A stretch of DNA of 64,000 bases from Rhodoplanes azumiensis (GCF_042682915.1 NZ_JBHUIW010000017.1:62001-126000), one strand, 5' to 3'; positions 10,658 through 20,225 are shown, counted from the first letter of the stretch. Notes: generated by a model from the letters alone, not told the origin. Made by a program: numbers and translations.

Positions 10658-11476
10658 ATGCCGGATACTGCAGGGCTCCTGCGCGGCAAGCGCGGGCTCA
10701 TTTTTGGCGTCGCCAACAATCGTTCGATCGCCTGGGGGATCGCCAAGGCGGCCCGCGCCCAGGGGGCGGAGCTCGGCTTCACCTACCAGGGCGACGTCCT
10801 CAAGAAGCGGGTCGAGCCGCTCGCCGCCGAGCTCGGCGCGCGCCTCCTCGGGCATTGCGACGTCACCGAGCCGGCGACCATCGACGCCGTGTTCGCCGCC
10901 GCCGCCGAGGCGTGGGGCTCGATCGACTTCGTCGTCCACGCCGTCGCCTTCTCGGACAAGGACGAGCTCGACGGCCGCTATGTCGACACCTCGGTCGACA
11001 ACTTCACCAAGACGATGCTGATCAGTTGCTACTCGTTCACGGCGATCGCCCAGCGGGCCGAGAAGCTGATGCCGAACGGCGGCGCGCTGCTGACGCTCAC
11101 CTATTACGGCGCCGAGAAGTGGATGCCGCACTACAACGTCATGGGCGTCGCCAAGGCGGGGCTCGAGGCGTCGGTGCGCTACCTCGCCGCCGATCTCGGC
11201 GCCAAGGCGATCCGGGTCAACGCCGTCTCGGCCGGCCCGATCAAGACGCTCGCCGCCTCCGGGATCGGCGACTTCCGCTACATCCTGCGGTGGAACGAGT
11301 ACAACGCGCCGCTCAAGCGCACCGTGACGATCGACGAGGTGGGCGACACGGCGGTCTATCTGCTGTCCGACCTGTCGCGCGGCGTGACGGGCGAGATCCA
11401 CCATGTCGACGCCGGCTACCACGTCGTCGGCATGAAGCGGCCGGACGCGCCCGACATCTCGGTCGTCAAGGAGTAG
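10658..11476 (+). CDS. fabI: Enoyl-[acyl-carrier-protein] reductase (NADH)
   Basis: Last reductive step of each fatty-acid elongation cycle. The 272-residue atypical SDR starts at the ATG at 10658 (GLLRGKRGLIFGVANNRSIAW). It carries the FabI catalytic spacing Tyr-x6-Lys in YNVMGVAK, followed by VSAGPIKTLAASGI and the C-terminal EIHHVDAGYH. Alphaproteobacteria often have two FabI paralogues; this one cannot be ranked from sequence alone. It is followed after about 130 bases by aroC on the same strand. Confidence 0.95.
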   Translation: MPDTAGLLRGKRGLIFGVANNRSIAWGIAKAARAQGAELGFTYQGDVLKKRVEPLAAELGARLLGHCDVTEPATIDAVFAAAAEAWGSIDFVVHAVAFSDKDELDGRYVDTSVDNFTKTMLISCYSFTAIAQRAEKLMPNGGALLTLTYYGAEKWMPHYNVMGVAKAGLEASVRYLAADLGAKAIRVNAVSAGPIKTLAASGIGDFRYILRWNEYNAPLKRTVTIDEVGDTAVYLLSDLSRGVTGEIHHVDAGYHVVGMKRPDAPDISVVKE

Positions 11477-11605
11477 CCGGGGCCGCAGCGCCCTCGGGTG
11501 CGGGGCGCGGACCCGTCCGCGTCGCCCGCGCGCCGGGCGGGGCGATTTGACCCCGGCAGGTCCGGCGCGCTACCAGACCGGGCAGCGCAGGATCCCCTTA
11601 GAACC

Positions 11606-12772
11606 ATGTCGTTCAACACCTTCGGCCATCTGTTCCGGGTCACCACCTTCGGCGAGAGCCACGGGCCGGCGCTCGGCTGCGTGGTCGACGGCTGCCCGCC
11701 GCGCATCCCGATCGAGGCGGCCGAGATCCAGGCGTTCCTCGATCGCCGCCGGCCCGGCCAGTCGCGCTTCACCACGCAGCGCCGCGAGCCGGACGCGGTG
11801 AAGATCCTCTCCGGCGTGTTCACCGACCCGGAGACCGGCGTCCAGGTGACCACCGGCACGCCGATCGCCCTTCTGATCGAGAACACCGACCAGCGCAGCA
11901 AGGACTACGGGGCGATCAAGGACACCTATCGGCCCGGTCACGCCGACTACACCTACGACGTGAAATACGGCTTTCGCGATTATCGCGGGGGAGGGCGCTC
12001 CTCGGCGCGCGAGACCGCCGCGCGGGTCGCGGCCGGCGCGATCGCGCGAAAAGTGGTGCCGGGCCTCTCGGTGCGGGCCGCGCTGGTCCAGGTCGGCCGT
12101 CACACCATCGATCGCGCCCGCTGGGACTGGGACGAGGTCGACAAGAACCCGTTCTTCTGCCCGGACGCCGAGGCGGCGAAGGTCTTCGCCGACTATCTCG
12201 ACGACGTGCGCAAGGCCGGCTCCTCGGTCGGTGCGGTGGTCGAGGTGATCGCCGAGGGCGTGCCGCCGGGGCTGGGCGCGCCCGTCTACGGCAAGCTCGA
12301 CGCCGATCTCGCTGGCGCCCTGATGGGCATCAACGCCGTGAAGGGCGTCGAGGTCGGCGCGGGCTTCGCGGCCGCCGCGCTCACCGGTGAGGAGAACGCC
12401 GACGAGATGCGCCTCGGCAACGACGGCGCGCCGCGGTTTCTCACCAATCACGCCGGCGGCGTGCTGGGCGGCATCTCGACGGGCCAGCCGCTGGTCTGCC
12501 GCTTCGCCGTCAAACCGACCTCCTCGATCCTCACGCCACGGGCGACCGTGAACCGCTTCGGCGAGGAGACCGAGATCCTCACCAAGGGCCGCCACGACCC
12601 TTGCGTCGGCATAAGGGCCGTGCCGGTCGCCGAGGCGATGGTTGCGTGCGTGGTGGCCGATCATTATCTGCGCCAGCGCGGGCAGGTCGGCACGCCGCCG
12701 GCCTGGCCGTTCGCGCGCCCTGCCGGGGCCCCCGAAGAGATCCCCGCCGCTCACACGAAAGTCCGCGAATGA
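11606..12772 (+). CDS. aroC: Chorismate synthase
   Basis: Final shikimate-pathway enzyme, making chorismate from EPSP with reduced FMN. It is 388 residues with the signatures GESHGPALG near the start, the central ARETAARVAAGAIA and the C-terminal GRHDPCVGIRAVPVAEAM. The start at 11606 gives the canonical MSFNTFGHLFRVTTFGESHG. Its stop codon overlaps the ribB start by four bases (ATGA), so the two are translationally coupled. Confidence 0.97.
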   Translation: MSFNTFGHLFRVTTFGESHGPALGCVVDGCPPRIPIEAAEIQAFLDRRRPGQSRFTTQRREPDAVKILSGVFTDPETGVQVTTGTPIALLIENTDQRSKDYGAIKDTYRPGHADYTYDVKYGFRDYRGGGRSSARETAARVAAGAIARKVVPGLSVRAALVQVGRHTIDRARWDWDEVDKNPFFCPDAEAAKVFADYLDDVRKAGSSVGAVVEVIAEGVPPGLGAPVYGKLDADLAGALMGINAVKGVEVGAGFAAAALTGEENADEMRLGNDGAPRFLTNHAGGVLGGISTGQPLVCRFAVKPTSSILTPRATVNRFGEETEILTKGRHDPCVGIRAVPVAEAMVACVVADHYLRQRGQVGTPPAWPFARPAGAPEEIPAAHTKVRE

Positions 12773-13887
12773 CCAACGAGAACAGCAGGCGCGTGGAGGC
12801 GGCCGTCGCCGCCTTCGCGCGGGGCGAGCTGGTGATCGTCACCGACGACAACGACCGCGAGGACGAGGGCGATCTGTTCGTCGCCGCCTCGATGTGCACG
12901 CCCGAGAAGATGGCCTTCGTCATCCGCCACACCTCGGGCATCGTCTGCGCGCCGCTCTCCGCCGAGGAGGCGAAGCGACTGCGGCTCGATCCGATGGTGG
13001 CCTCGAACGACGCGCCGCTCGGCACGGCGTTCACGGTGTCGGTCGACGTCAAGCGCGGCTTCGTCACCGGCATCTCGGCCGAGGAGCGCACCAACACGGT
13101 GCGGGCGCTCGCCAACCACAACACCGTGGCGGCCGACTTCGTGCGGCCCGGCCACGTCTTCCCGCTGGTCGCCCGCGAGGGCGGCGTGCTCATGCGCTCC
13201 GGCCACACCGAGGCCTGCGTCGACATGTGCCGGCTCGCCGGCCTGCCGCCGGTCGGCGTGCTGGCCGAGCTGATGAACGACGACGGCACCGTCATGCGCG
13301 GCCCCGAGGTCGCGGCCTTCGCGAAGAAGCACGATCTCGTCGCCATCTCGGTCGCCGATCTGATCGCCTACCGGCAGGTGCGCGACAAGCTGGTCGAGCG
13401 CATCTCGACCTTCACGGTGCAGACCGAGATCGGCCCGCTCAAGGGCCACGCCTATGTCACGCCGTTCGAGGCCGTGCACCACATGGCCCTGGTGGTCGGC
13501 GACATCGGCGACGGCCGGAACGTGCCGACCCGGCTGCACCGCCACAACCTGCTGCGCGACACCTTCGGGGGCGCCCCGACCGTGCACGCGGCGCTGCGGC
13601 GCTTCAAGCAGGAGGGGCGCGGCGTGTTGGTGTTCCTGCGCGACGGCACGGTCGGCGTGCCGGCCGCCGACCTGCCGAAGAACGGGAACGGCAACGGGAG
13701 CGGCGAGGCGCCGACCGACTCCGAGGCGGCCCGCACCCTGCAATGGCGCGAGATCGGCGTCGGCGCACAGATCCTCAAGGATCTCGGCGTCACCTCGATC
13801 CGCCTGCTCACCTCGGCCGAGCACAAGTATGTCGGCCTCGCCGGCTTCGGCATCGAGATCACCGGCACCGAGCCGATCGGGGCGTAG
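12769..13887 (+). CDS. ribB: 3,4-dihydroxy-2-butanone 4-phosphate synthase with degenerate GTP cyclohydrolase II-like domain
   Basis: Riboflavin pathway enzyme converting ribulose 5-phosphate to the four-carbon precursor. Residues 1-205 form RibB with DDNDREDEGDLFVAA, RSGHTEACVDMCRLAG and GPEVAAFA motifs. Residues about 210-372 resemble GTP cyclohydrolase II. However, where RibA has three Cys zinc ligands around a GSxRCDCG motif, this protein reads DTFGGAPTVHAAL with no Cys. The second domain is therefore predicted to be catalytically dead, like the RibBX hybrids described in proteobacteria. No FMN riboswitch is possible upstream because aroC overlaps. Confidence 0.92.
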   Translation: MTNENSRRVEAAVAAFARGELVIVTDDNDREDEGDLFVAASMCTPEKMAFVIRHTSGIVCAPLSAEEAKRLRLDPMVASNDAPLGTAFTVSVDVKRGFVTGISAEERTNTVRALANHNTVAADFVRPGHVFPLVAREGGVLMRSGHTEACVDMCRLAGLPPVGVLAELMNDDGTVMRGPEVAAFAKKHDLVAISVADLIAYRQVRDKLVERISTFTVQTEIGPLKGHAYVTPFEAVHHMALVVGDIGDGRNVPTRLHRHNLLRDTFGGAPTVHAALRRFKQEGRGVLVFLRDGTVGVPAADLPKNGNGNGSGEAPTDSEAARTLQWREIGVGAQILKDLGVTSIRLLTSAEHKYVGLAGFGIEITGTEPIGA

Positions 13888-13905
13888 GGCGGTTTCCGAA
13901 GCCGG

Positions 13906-14020
13906 TCGTTCCGGGGCGGCGCGCAGCGCCGAGCCCGGAACCCATATCCCCTGAGTCCCGAATTCGCAGGGACCGGGCGTGTGGATTCCGGACAGCCGCT
14001 CTGCGGCTTCCGGAATGACC
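13906..14020. repeat. Dispersed intergenic palindromic repeat, copy 2
   Basis: GTCGTTCCGGGGCGGCGCGC followed by GCGCCGAGCCCGGAACCC, a variable core, and a GGATTCCGG...CCGGAATGACC end. It has the same layout as the copies at 4681, 24760, 46753 and 56250. It sits directly after ribB. Confidence 0.72.
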
Positions 14021-14113
14021 GCCTCTGTTCTTTATGTCCGATAAATCGATCGTGAACGCCAGTTCAGCGCCGCCCGTGAGAACATTGCGATTCTCGGCAC
14101 GGCGGAGACGGGC

Positions 14114-14986
14114 ATGCGGACGGGATTCTCGGCGGCGGTGATCGGGGCGGGGCTCGCGGCTCTCGTCGTGGCTGGCGCCGGACCTGGCCTGGTGGCCGCG
14201 CCGGCGGTGCGGCTCGCGGACCTCCCGACGTCGCAGGCCGATTCGACCGTCGACGTGGAGCTGGTGCTGGCCGTCGACATCTCCTACTCGATGGACCCCG
14301 AGGAGCAGGCGCTCCAGCGCGAGGGCTACGTCGCGGCGCTGACCTCGCCGGAGTTTCTCGCCGCCCTCAAGCAGGGCATGCACGGCAAGATCGCCGTCAC
14401 CTATGTCGAATGGGCGGGCTCGGCCGACCAGCGCGTGCTGGTGCCGTGGCGCGTGGTCGACGGCCCCGGCAGCGCCGAGGCCTTCGCGGCGTCGATCGCC
14501 GAGGCGCCGTATCGACGCGCTTACCGCACCTCGATTTCCGGTGCGCTCCTGTTCTCGGCGGATCTGTTCAAGGACAGCGGCCAGCGCGGCATCCGCCGCG
14601 TCATCGACGTCTCGGGCGACGGCGCCAACAACCAGGGCGCCCAGGTCGATCACGTCCGCGACGAGGTGATCGCCAAGGGCATCACCATCAACGGCCTGCC
14701 GCTGGTGCTCAAGCGCCCGAACGCCGCCACCATGGATCTCGAGGCGCTCGACATCTACTACGAGGATTGCGTGATCGGCGGCCCGTCCGCCTTCATGATC
14801 CCGATCCGCGACCGCAGCCAGTTCAAGGAGGCGACCCGCACCAAGCTGGTGCTGGAGATCGCCGGGCGCACGCCCGAGGCGCGGGTGATCCCGGTGGCCG
14901 AACCCGAGCCGCGCGCGACCCCCCGGGTCTCCTGCACGATCGGCGAGCGCATGTGGCAGCAGCGCTGGGGCCGGGATTTCAATTGA
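14114..14986 (+). CDS. DUF1194 secreted protein with von Willebrand A-like fold
   Basis: The 290-residue protein has an N-terminal hydrophobic signal (residues about 5-30). A VWA-like domain follows, with the metal-site start AVDISYSMDPEEQ, then YVEWAGSADQ, YRTSISGALLFSA and VIDVSGDGANNQG. These blocks are typical of DUF1194 proteins, common in Rhizobiales and of unknown function. It is predicted to be periplasmic or exported. It is monocistronic by spacing; the next gene begins 125 bases later. Confidence 0.85.
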   Translation: MRTGFSAAVIGAGLAALVVAGAGPGLVAAPAVRLADLPTSQADSTVDVELVLAVDISYSMDPEEQALQREGYVAALTSPEFLAALKQGMHGKIAVTYVEWAGSADQRVLVPWRVVDGPGSAEAFAASIAEAPYRRAYRTSISGALLFSADLFKDSGQRGIRRVIDVSGDGANNQGAQVDHVRDEVIAKGITINGLPLVLKRPNAATMDLEALDIYYEDCVIGGPSAFMIPIRDRSQFKEATRTKLVLEIAGRTPEARVIPVAEPEPRATPRVSCTIGERMWQQRWGRDFN

Positions 14987-15111
14987 GCGATCGGCCGGGG
15001 TGTCGCCCCGGTCCGACGGCGCCGTGCGCCGGTGCCGGTCCGTTCGATTACGCTTTGCCTCCGCGTGGCTCGCTGTACAGTGGAGCGGATCGGCGCGACT
15101 GGAGCGACACC

Positions 15112-16122
15112 GTGTCCCCGTTCCTGCCCTGGCTGAAGCTCGCGGCTTGCGCGGCGCTGATCGGTTTCGCCGGCCCGCGGCTGACGCGTTACGGCGACAT
15201 CATCGCGCGGCGCACCGGGCTGTCGCGCTCGTGGATCGGACTCGTCCTCCTCTCCACGGCCACGTCGCTGCCCGAGCTCGTCACCGGCATCAGTGCCGTC
15301 ACGGTCGCGGGCGCACCCGACATCGCGATCGGCGATGCGCTCGGAGCCTGCATCTTCAATCTCGCCATCCTGGTCGTGCTCGACGCGCTCCATCGCGACG
15401 AGCCGATGTATCGGCGCATCGAGCAGGGCCACATCCTGACGGCCGGCTTCGGCGTCATCCTGATCGGCTTCGTCGGCGCGTTGGTGTTGCTGTCGCGCGA
15501 GACGCCGGGGCACCGCCTCTTCCACGTCAGTGCCTACACGCCCGTGATCGTGGTTCTCTACGTGGTGGCCATGCGGGCCGCCTATGTCTACGAGCGGCGT
15601 GCCGCCGGCGCGCTGCCGCCGATCAGCGGGTCCGAGCCCGGCACGACGCTGCGCGAGGCCGTTCTACAGTACGCCGCGGCGGCTGCCGTGATCTTCGCGG
15701 CGGGCGCCTGGCTGCCGTTCGTCGGCACCGAGCTCGCCGACGCGATGGGCTGGCGGACCTCGTTCGTCGGCACGCTGTTCGTCGCTGCCTCCACCACGCT
15801 GCCGGAGCTCGTCGTCACGGTCAGCGCGGTCCGCATCGGAGCGATCGACATGGCGGTCGCCAACCTGCTGGGCAGCAACCTGTTCGATGTCCTGATCGTG
15901 GCGGTCGACGACGTCGCCTTTGCCGACGGGCCGCTGCTGGCCGCCGTCTCGCCGGTTCACGCGGTGTCGGCCTTCGCGGCCGTGATCATGTCGGCGATCT
16001 TCATCGTCGGGCTCCTCTACCGTCCGGAGACCCGGTTGCGCGGCACGATCGGCTGGGTCAGCGTCTCGCTCCTGATGGTGTATCTGCTCAGCGCTTACGC
16101 GATATATCTGCACGGACACTGA
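15112..16122 (+). CDS. Sodium/calcium exchanger-family membrane protein
   Basis: Inner-membrane antiporter of the CaCA family, 336 residues. Two inverted alpha-repeats are visible: STATSLPELVTGISAV then GDALGACIFN in the first half, and ASTTLPELVVTVSAV then NLLGSNLFDV in the second. About ten membrane segments are apparent. Start is the GTG at 15112, with GGAG seven bases upstream; a much longer upstream frame lacks coding character. The ion pair is unproven; some family members handle cations other than calcium. Confidence 0.85.
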   Translation: MSPFLPWLKLAACAALIGFAGPRLTRYGDIIARRTGLSRSWIGLVLLSTATSLPELVTGISAVTVAGAPDIAIGDALGACIFNLAILVVLDALHRDEPMYRRIEQGHILTAGFGVILIGFVGALVLLSRETPGHRLFHVSAYTPVIVVLYVVAMRAAYVYERRAAGALPPISGSEPGTTLREAVLQYAAAAAVIFAAGAWLPFVGTELADAMGWRTSFVGTLFVAASTTLPELVVTVSAVRIGAIDMAVANLLGSNLFDVLIVAVDDVAFADGPLLAAVSPVHAVSAFAAVIMSAIFIVGLLYRPETRLRGTIGWVSVSLLMVYLLSAYAIYLHGH

Positions 16123-16134
16123 GACGACGATGTC

Positions 16135-17373
16135 TTACCGCACGAACGTCGCGACGATCTCGACGTGATAAGAATACCTGAACTGGTCGACCGGTGTGAC
16201 GTCGGTCAGCCGGTATCCGCCGGCGATCAGGATCGCGGCGTCGCGCGCGAAGGTCGCGGCGTTGCACGACACCGCGACGACGACAGGCACGCGGCTCGCC
16301 GCCAGCGCGCGCGCCTGCGCCTCGGCGCCCTGGCGCGGCGGATCGAACACGACGGCATCGACCTTCATCAGCTCCTGCGCCACCAACGGCCGGCGGAACA
16401 GATCGCGCGCCTCCGCCGTCACGGGCTTCAGCCCGGACGTGTTCTGCGCGGCGCGCGACAGCGCCTGGACGGCGGCGGCGTCGATCTCGACGGCGCGCAC
16501 CTTCGCGCGCTCGGCGAGACGTAGCGCGAACGGCCCGAGGCCGGCGAACAGGTCGACGACGCGCTTCGCGTCTCCCACCTGGGCCTCGACCAGCCGGGCG
16601 AGCGCCGCTTCGCCTGCGGCGGTCGCCTGCAGGAACGGTCCCGGCGGCAGCGCGACCACGGCGCGGCCGATCTTCAAGGTCGGCGCGACCCGCTGCGCCA
16701 CCATCTCGCCGTGCCGTGTGAGCCGGGCGAGCCGGTGCGTTTCTGAGACTGCGGCGAGTGCGCCGGTGCGGCCGGCGTTCAGCGGGCCGGAGCCGCGCAC
16801 GTCGACGTCGAGCCCGTCGTCGGTCGCCGTCACCTGGATGTCGAGCGGCTTCTTCAGCGGACCCAGCGCCTCGGCGATCGCCCAGGCGACCTCGACGAAG
16901 CCCTTCAGGCTGGGCGCCGTCACGGGGCAGCGGTCGATCGGCACGATCTCGTGGGCGCGCTGCGCCGCAAAGCCGACCTGGAGGATGTCGCGGGTGCCGC
17001 GCCGCGCGTGCAGGGTGACGCGGCGGCGGCCTTCGCCGTGCGCGTCGATCAGCGCGCCGACCGGCGCCTCGATCCCGGCGGCGCGCAGCGCCTCGACGAG
17101 ACACGCGCGCTTCCAGGTCCGGTAGGGCGCCTCGGCGAGGTGCTGGGTGGCACAGCCGCCGCACACGCCGAAATGCGGACAGATCGGAGCGATCCGGTCC
17201 GGGCTCGCCACCTCGACCCGCACCAGCCGGCGGCGGTCCGGATGGCCCGGCACCGGCTCGGCCGCGACGGTCTCGCCGGGCAGCGCATAGGGCACGTAGA
17301 TCGGGAACTCGGGTCCGTCCACGACGCCGTCGCCGCGCCGGCCGAGCGACGCGATGGTGAGGTGCTCGGTCAC
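16135..17373 (-). CDS. rlmD: 23S rRNA (uracil-5-)-methyltransferase, RlmD/RumA type
   Basis: SAM-dependent RNA m5U methyltransferase. The 412-residue protein starts with a TRAM-like stretch (MTEHLTIASLGRRGDGV). Next come iron-sulfur cluster cysteines in CPHFGVCGGC, the SAM motif VVDLFAGLGPFAL and the catalytic VAVSCNAATFARD. Its start overlaps the tlyA stop by four bases, placing it last in dxs-tlyA-rlmD. The precise rRNA position (U1939 or another site) is inferred only from family. Confidence 0.88.
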   Translation of the reverse strand: MTEHLTIASLGRRGDGVVDGPEFPIYVPYALPGETVAAEPVPGHPDRRRLVRVEVASPDRIAPICPHFGVCGGCATQHLAEAPYRTWKRACLVEALRAAGIEAPVGALIDAHGEGRRRVTLHARRGTRDILQVGFAAQRAHEIVPIDRCPVTAPSLKGFVEVAWAIAEALGPLKKPLDIQVTATDDGLDVDVRGSGPLNAGRTGALAAVSETHRLARLTRHGEMVAQRVAPTLKIGRAVVALPPGPFLQATAAGEAALARLVEAQVGDAKRVVDLFAGLGPFALRLAERAKVRAVEIDAAAVQALSRAAQNTSGLKPVTAEARDLFRRPLVAQELMKVDAVVFDPPRQGAEAQARALAASRVPVVVAVSCNAATFARDAAILIAGGYRLTDVTPVDQFRYSYHVEIVATFVR

Positions 17374-18122
17374 GTCGGGTCTCCGGGCGGCGCGTCGCGC
17401 CGCGCGATCAGCAGGAACTCGCGGTTGCCGTCGCCGCCGGTGATCGGGGAGGGGAGCAGGACGCGCACCTCGCAGGCGAGGGATCGCACCAGCGCCGCGG
17501 CATTCTCGCAGACGGCCGCGTGGACGGCGGGATCGCGCACGAGGCCCTTCTTCAGATGCTCGCGGCCCGCCTCGAACTGCGGCTTGATCAGTGCGACGAG
17601 GTCGCAGCCGGGTGTGGCGAGCGCGAGCGTGGCCGGCAGCACCAGCGCGAGCGGGATGAAGCTGACGTCGATCACGACGAGGCTCGGCGCGGTATCGAAG
17701 TCGTCGGACGTCAGCGTCCGGATGTCGGTCGCCTCGCGGGAGACCACCCGCGGATCGGCCCGCAGCTTCGGGTGGAGCTGATCACGACCGACGTCGATCG
17801 CATGGACCTTTTCGGCGCCGCGGGCGAGCAGCAGATCGGTGAAGCCCCCCGTCGAGGCGCCGACGTCGAGGCAGACGCGGCCGGCCGGGTCGATCGCGCC
17901 GGCGTCGAGCGCGGCCGCGAGCTTCAGGGCGCCGCGCGAGACGTAAGGATGCGCCGGTGCGGCCGCGATCACGGCGTCGGCGGGAAGCGTGTCGGAGGGC
18001 TTGCCGACCGGCACGCCGTCGGCCGTGACCAGGCCGGCCGCGATCGCGGCCTGCGCCTTCGCGCGGCTCTCGAACAGGCCGCGGTCGACCAGCAGCCGAT
18101 CGGCGCGCAGGCGAGGGGACAT
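17370..18122 (-). CDS. tlyA: TlyA-family rRNA methyltransferase/hemolysin-like protein
   Basis: The 250-residue protein has an S4 RNA-binding domain (about residues 3-65) and an FtsJ/RrmJ-like methyltransferase domain with LDVGASTGGFTDLLL and VVIDVSFIPL. Family members 2'-O-methylate rRNA in some bacteria; the hemolysin name is historical. The start at 18122 (MSPRLRADRLLVDRG) is chosen because an extension to 18185 would read through a palindromic repeat. It lies between dxs and rlmD on the same strand and is coupled to rlmD. Confidence 0.92.
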   Translation of the reverse strand: MSPRLRADRLLVDRGLFESRAKAQAAIAAGLVTADGVPVGKPSDTLPADAVIAAAPAHPYVSRGALKLAAALDAGAIDPAGRVCLDVGASTGGFTDLLLARGAEKVHAIDVGRDQLHPKLRADPRVVSREATDIRTLTSDDFDTAPSLVVIDVSFIPLALVLPATLALATPGCDLVALIKPQFEAGREHLKKGLVRDPAVHAAVCENAAALVRSLACEVRVLLPSPITGGDGNREFLLIARRDAPPGDPT

Positions 18123-18156
18123 GATGGGCCGACGTCTCGTGCCGACGTGTAGACGT

Positions 18157-18263
18157 GTAGGGTGGGCAAAGCGAAGCGTGCCCACCGTGTCGGATCGATG
18201 ACCGATGGATCGCCGAGTCTCGACGGCGTGGGCACGGCGCTCGCGCCCCTTTGCCCACCCTAC
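18157..18263. repeat. Inverted repeat of the GTAGGGTGGGCAAAGCG family
   Basis: Left arm GTAGGGTGGGCAAAGCGAAG continues to GTGCCCACC (18157-18186). The right arm runs from GTGGGCACGG to TTTGCCCACCCTAC (18228-18263). The arms pair into a long hairpin around a 41-base spacer in the dxs-tlyA gap. This repeat type is widespread in proteobacterial genomes and differs from the CCGGGGCG family elsewhere in the window. Confidence 0.8.
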
Positions 18264-18281
18264 GGTCTCGGGCCGCCCGCC

Positions 18282-20225
18282 TCAGGCGAGCTTGGCGATC
18301 TCCTTGGCGGCGTCCTTGCCGAGCACCTCGAACACCTTGGTGACGATGCCCTTCCGGTCGAGGCCGGCGACCCCGTACATGGCCGGCTGGGTGTCGTGGT
18401 CGATGTAGCTGTCGGGCAGCACCATCGAGCGCACCTTCAGGCCGCGGTCGAGGAGGCCGTGCTCGGCCAGTGCGTGCAGGCAGAAGCTGCCGAAGCCGCC
18501 GATCGAGCCTTCCTCGATGGTGATCAGCACCTCGTGCTCGCGGGCGAGCCGGGCGAGCAGCTCGACGTCGAGCGGCTTGGCGAAGCGCGCGTCGGCGACC
18601 GTGGTGGAAAGCCCGAGGGCGGCGAGCTCGTCGGCCGCCTGCAGGCACTCGGCGAGCCGGGTGCCGTAGGAGAACAGCGCCACCTTGTGGCCCTCGCGCA
18701 CGATGCGGCCCTTGCCGATCGGCAGCGGCGTGCCTTCGAGCGGCATCTCGACGCCGTTGCCCTCGCCGCGCGGGTAGCGCAGCGCGGTCGGGAACTCCTC
18801 GCAGGCGACCTGGGTCGCCACCATGTTGACGAGCTCGGCCTCGTCGGCGGCCGCCATCAGCACCATGTTGGGGATGCAGCCGAGATAGGCGATGTCGAAC
18901 GAGCCCGCATGGGTCGGCCCGTCGGCGCCGACCAGGCCGGCCCGGTCCATGGCGAAGCGCACCGGCAGCTTCTGCAGCGCGACGTCGTGCACGACCTGGT
19001 CGTAGGCGCGCTGCAGGAAGGTCGAGTAGATGGCGACGAACGGCTTGTAGCCCTCGGTCGCGAGGCCGGCCGCGAAGGTGACGGCGTGCTGCTCGGCGAT
19101 GCCGACGTCGAAGCAGCGCTCGGGGAAGAGCTTGCCGAACAGGTCGAGCCCGGTGCCGGACGGCATCGCGGCCGTGATGGCGACGACCTTGGAGTCCTTG
19201 CGAGCCTCCTGCACCAGCGCCTCGGCGAACACCTTGGTGTAGGAGGGCGCCTTGGCGTTGGACTTCACCTGGGTGCCGGTCGCGACGTCGAACTTGACGA
19301 CGCCGTGATACTTGTCGGCGGAGGTCTCGGCCGGCGGGTAGCCCTTGCCCTTCTGGGTGACGCAATGGACCAGGATCGGGCCCTTGCGCTTGGCGTCGCG
19401 GACGTTCTTCAGGACGGGCAGCAGGTGGTCGAGATTGTGCCCGTCGATCGGGCCGACATAGTAGAAGCCCAGTTCCTCGAACAGCGTGCCGCCGTGGGTG
19501 ATCATGTTGCGGGCGAACTCTTCGGCCCGCACCGCCTGCTCGTGCAGGCGCCGCGGCAGATGCTGGGCGAGCTGCTTGCCGATCTCGCGCAGCGACAGAT
19601 ACGGCTTGCCCGACATCAGCCGCGCCAGATAGGCCGACAGCGCGCCGACCGGCGGGGCGATCGACATGTCGTTGTCGTTCAGCACCACGATCAGGTTGGA
19701 GTCCATGCCGCCGGCGTTGTTGAGCGCCTCGTAGGCCATGCCGGCCGACATCGAGCCGTCGCCGATCACCGCGACCACGTGATTGTGCTTCGTCTTGTCG
19801 AGGTCGCGGGCGACCGCCATGCCCAGTCCGGCCGAGATCGAGGTCGAGGAGTGGGCGGCGCCGAACGGGTCGTAGGGGCTCTCGCTGCGCTTGGTGAAAC
19901 CCGAAAGACCGCCGCCCTGGCGCAGCGTGCGGATGCGGTCGCGCCGGCCGGTGAGGATCTTGTGCGGATAGGCCTGGTGGCCGACGTCCCAGATCAGCCG
20001 GTCGGTCGGGGTGTCGAACACGTAGTGCAGCGCAACCGTCAGCTCGACCACGCCGAGGCTGGAGCCGAGATGGCCGCCGGTCTGGGAGACGGCCGCGATC
20101 GTCTCGGCGCGAAGCTCGTCGGCGAGCTGGCGAAGCTCGCTCGTCTCGAGGCGGCGCAGATCCTCGGGAAGGACGACGCGGTCGAGCAGCGGCGTTTGCG
20201 ACGGCTGGTGCGACGGCTGGGGCAA
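18282..20225 (-). CDS. dxs: 1-deoxy-D-xylulose-5-phosphate synthase
   Basis: Thiamine-diphosphate enzyme joining pyruvate and glyceraldehyde 3-phosphate, the first step of the MEP isoprenoid pathway, which in a phototroph also feeds carotenoid and bacteriochlorophyll side chains. It is about 647 residues with the motifs GGHLGSSLGVVELT, the ThDP site GDGSMSAGMAYEALNNAG, DMSIAPPVGAL and DRAGLVGADGPTHAG. Start is the TTG at 20225, with GGGAGG seven bases upstream. A start at 20333 would add unlikely residues. First gene of dxs-tlyA-rlmD. Confidence 0.95.
   Translation of the reverse strand: MPQPSHQPSQTPLLDRVVLPEDLRRLETSELRQLADELRAETIAAVSQTGGHLGSSLGVVELTVALHYVFDTPTDRLIWDVGHQAYPHKILTGRRDRIRTLRQGGGLSGFTKRSESPYDPFGAAHSSTSISAGLGMAVARDLDKTKHNHVVAVIGDGSMSAGMAYEALNNAGGMDSNLIVVLNDNDMSIAPPVGALSAYLARLMSGKPYLSLREIGKQLAQHLPRRLHEQAVRAEEFARNMITHGGTLFEELGFYYVGPIDGHNLDHLLPVLKNVRDAKRKGPILVHCVTQKGKGYPPAETSADKYHGVVKFDVATGTQVKSNAKAPSYTKVFAEALVQEARKDSKVVAITAAMPSGTGLDLFGKLFPERCFDVGIAEQHAVTFAAGLATEGYKPFVAIYSTFLQRAYDQVVHDVALQKLPVRFAMDRAGLVGADGPTHAGSFDIAYLGCIPNMVLMAAADEAELVNMVATQVACEEFPTALRYPRGEGNGVEMPLEGTPLPIGKGRIVREGHKVALFSYGTRLAECLQAADELAALGLSTTVADARFAKPLDVELLARLAREHEVLITIEEGSIGGFGSFCLHALAEHGLLDRGLKVRSMVLPDSYIDHDTQPAMYGVAGLDRKGIVTKVFEVLGKDAAKEIAKLA

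Noticed and set aside
12600..12770. FMN riboswitch upstream of ribB
   Set aside because: The ribB start lies within the aroC stop codon and the upstream DNA is fully coding.
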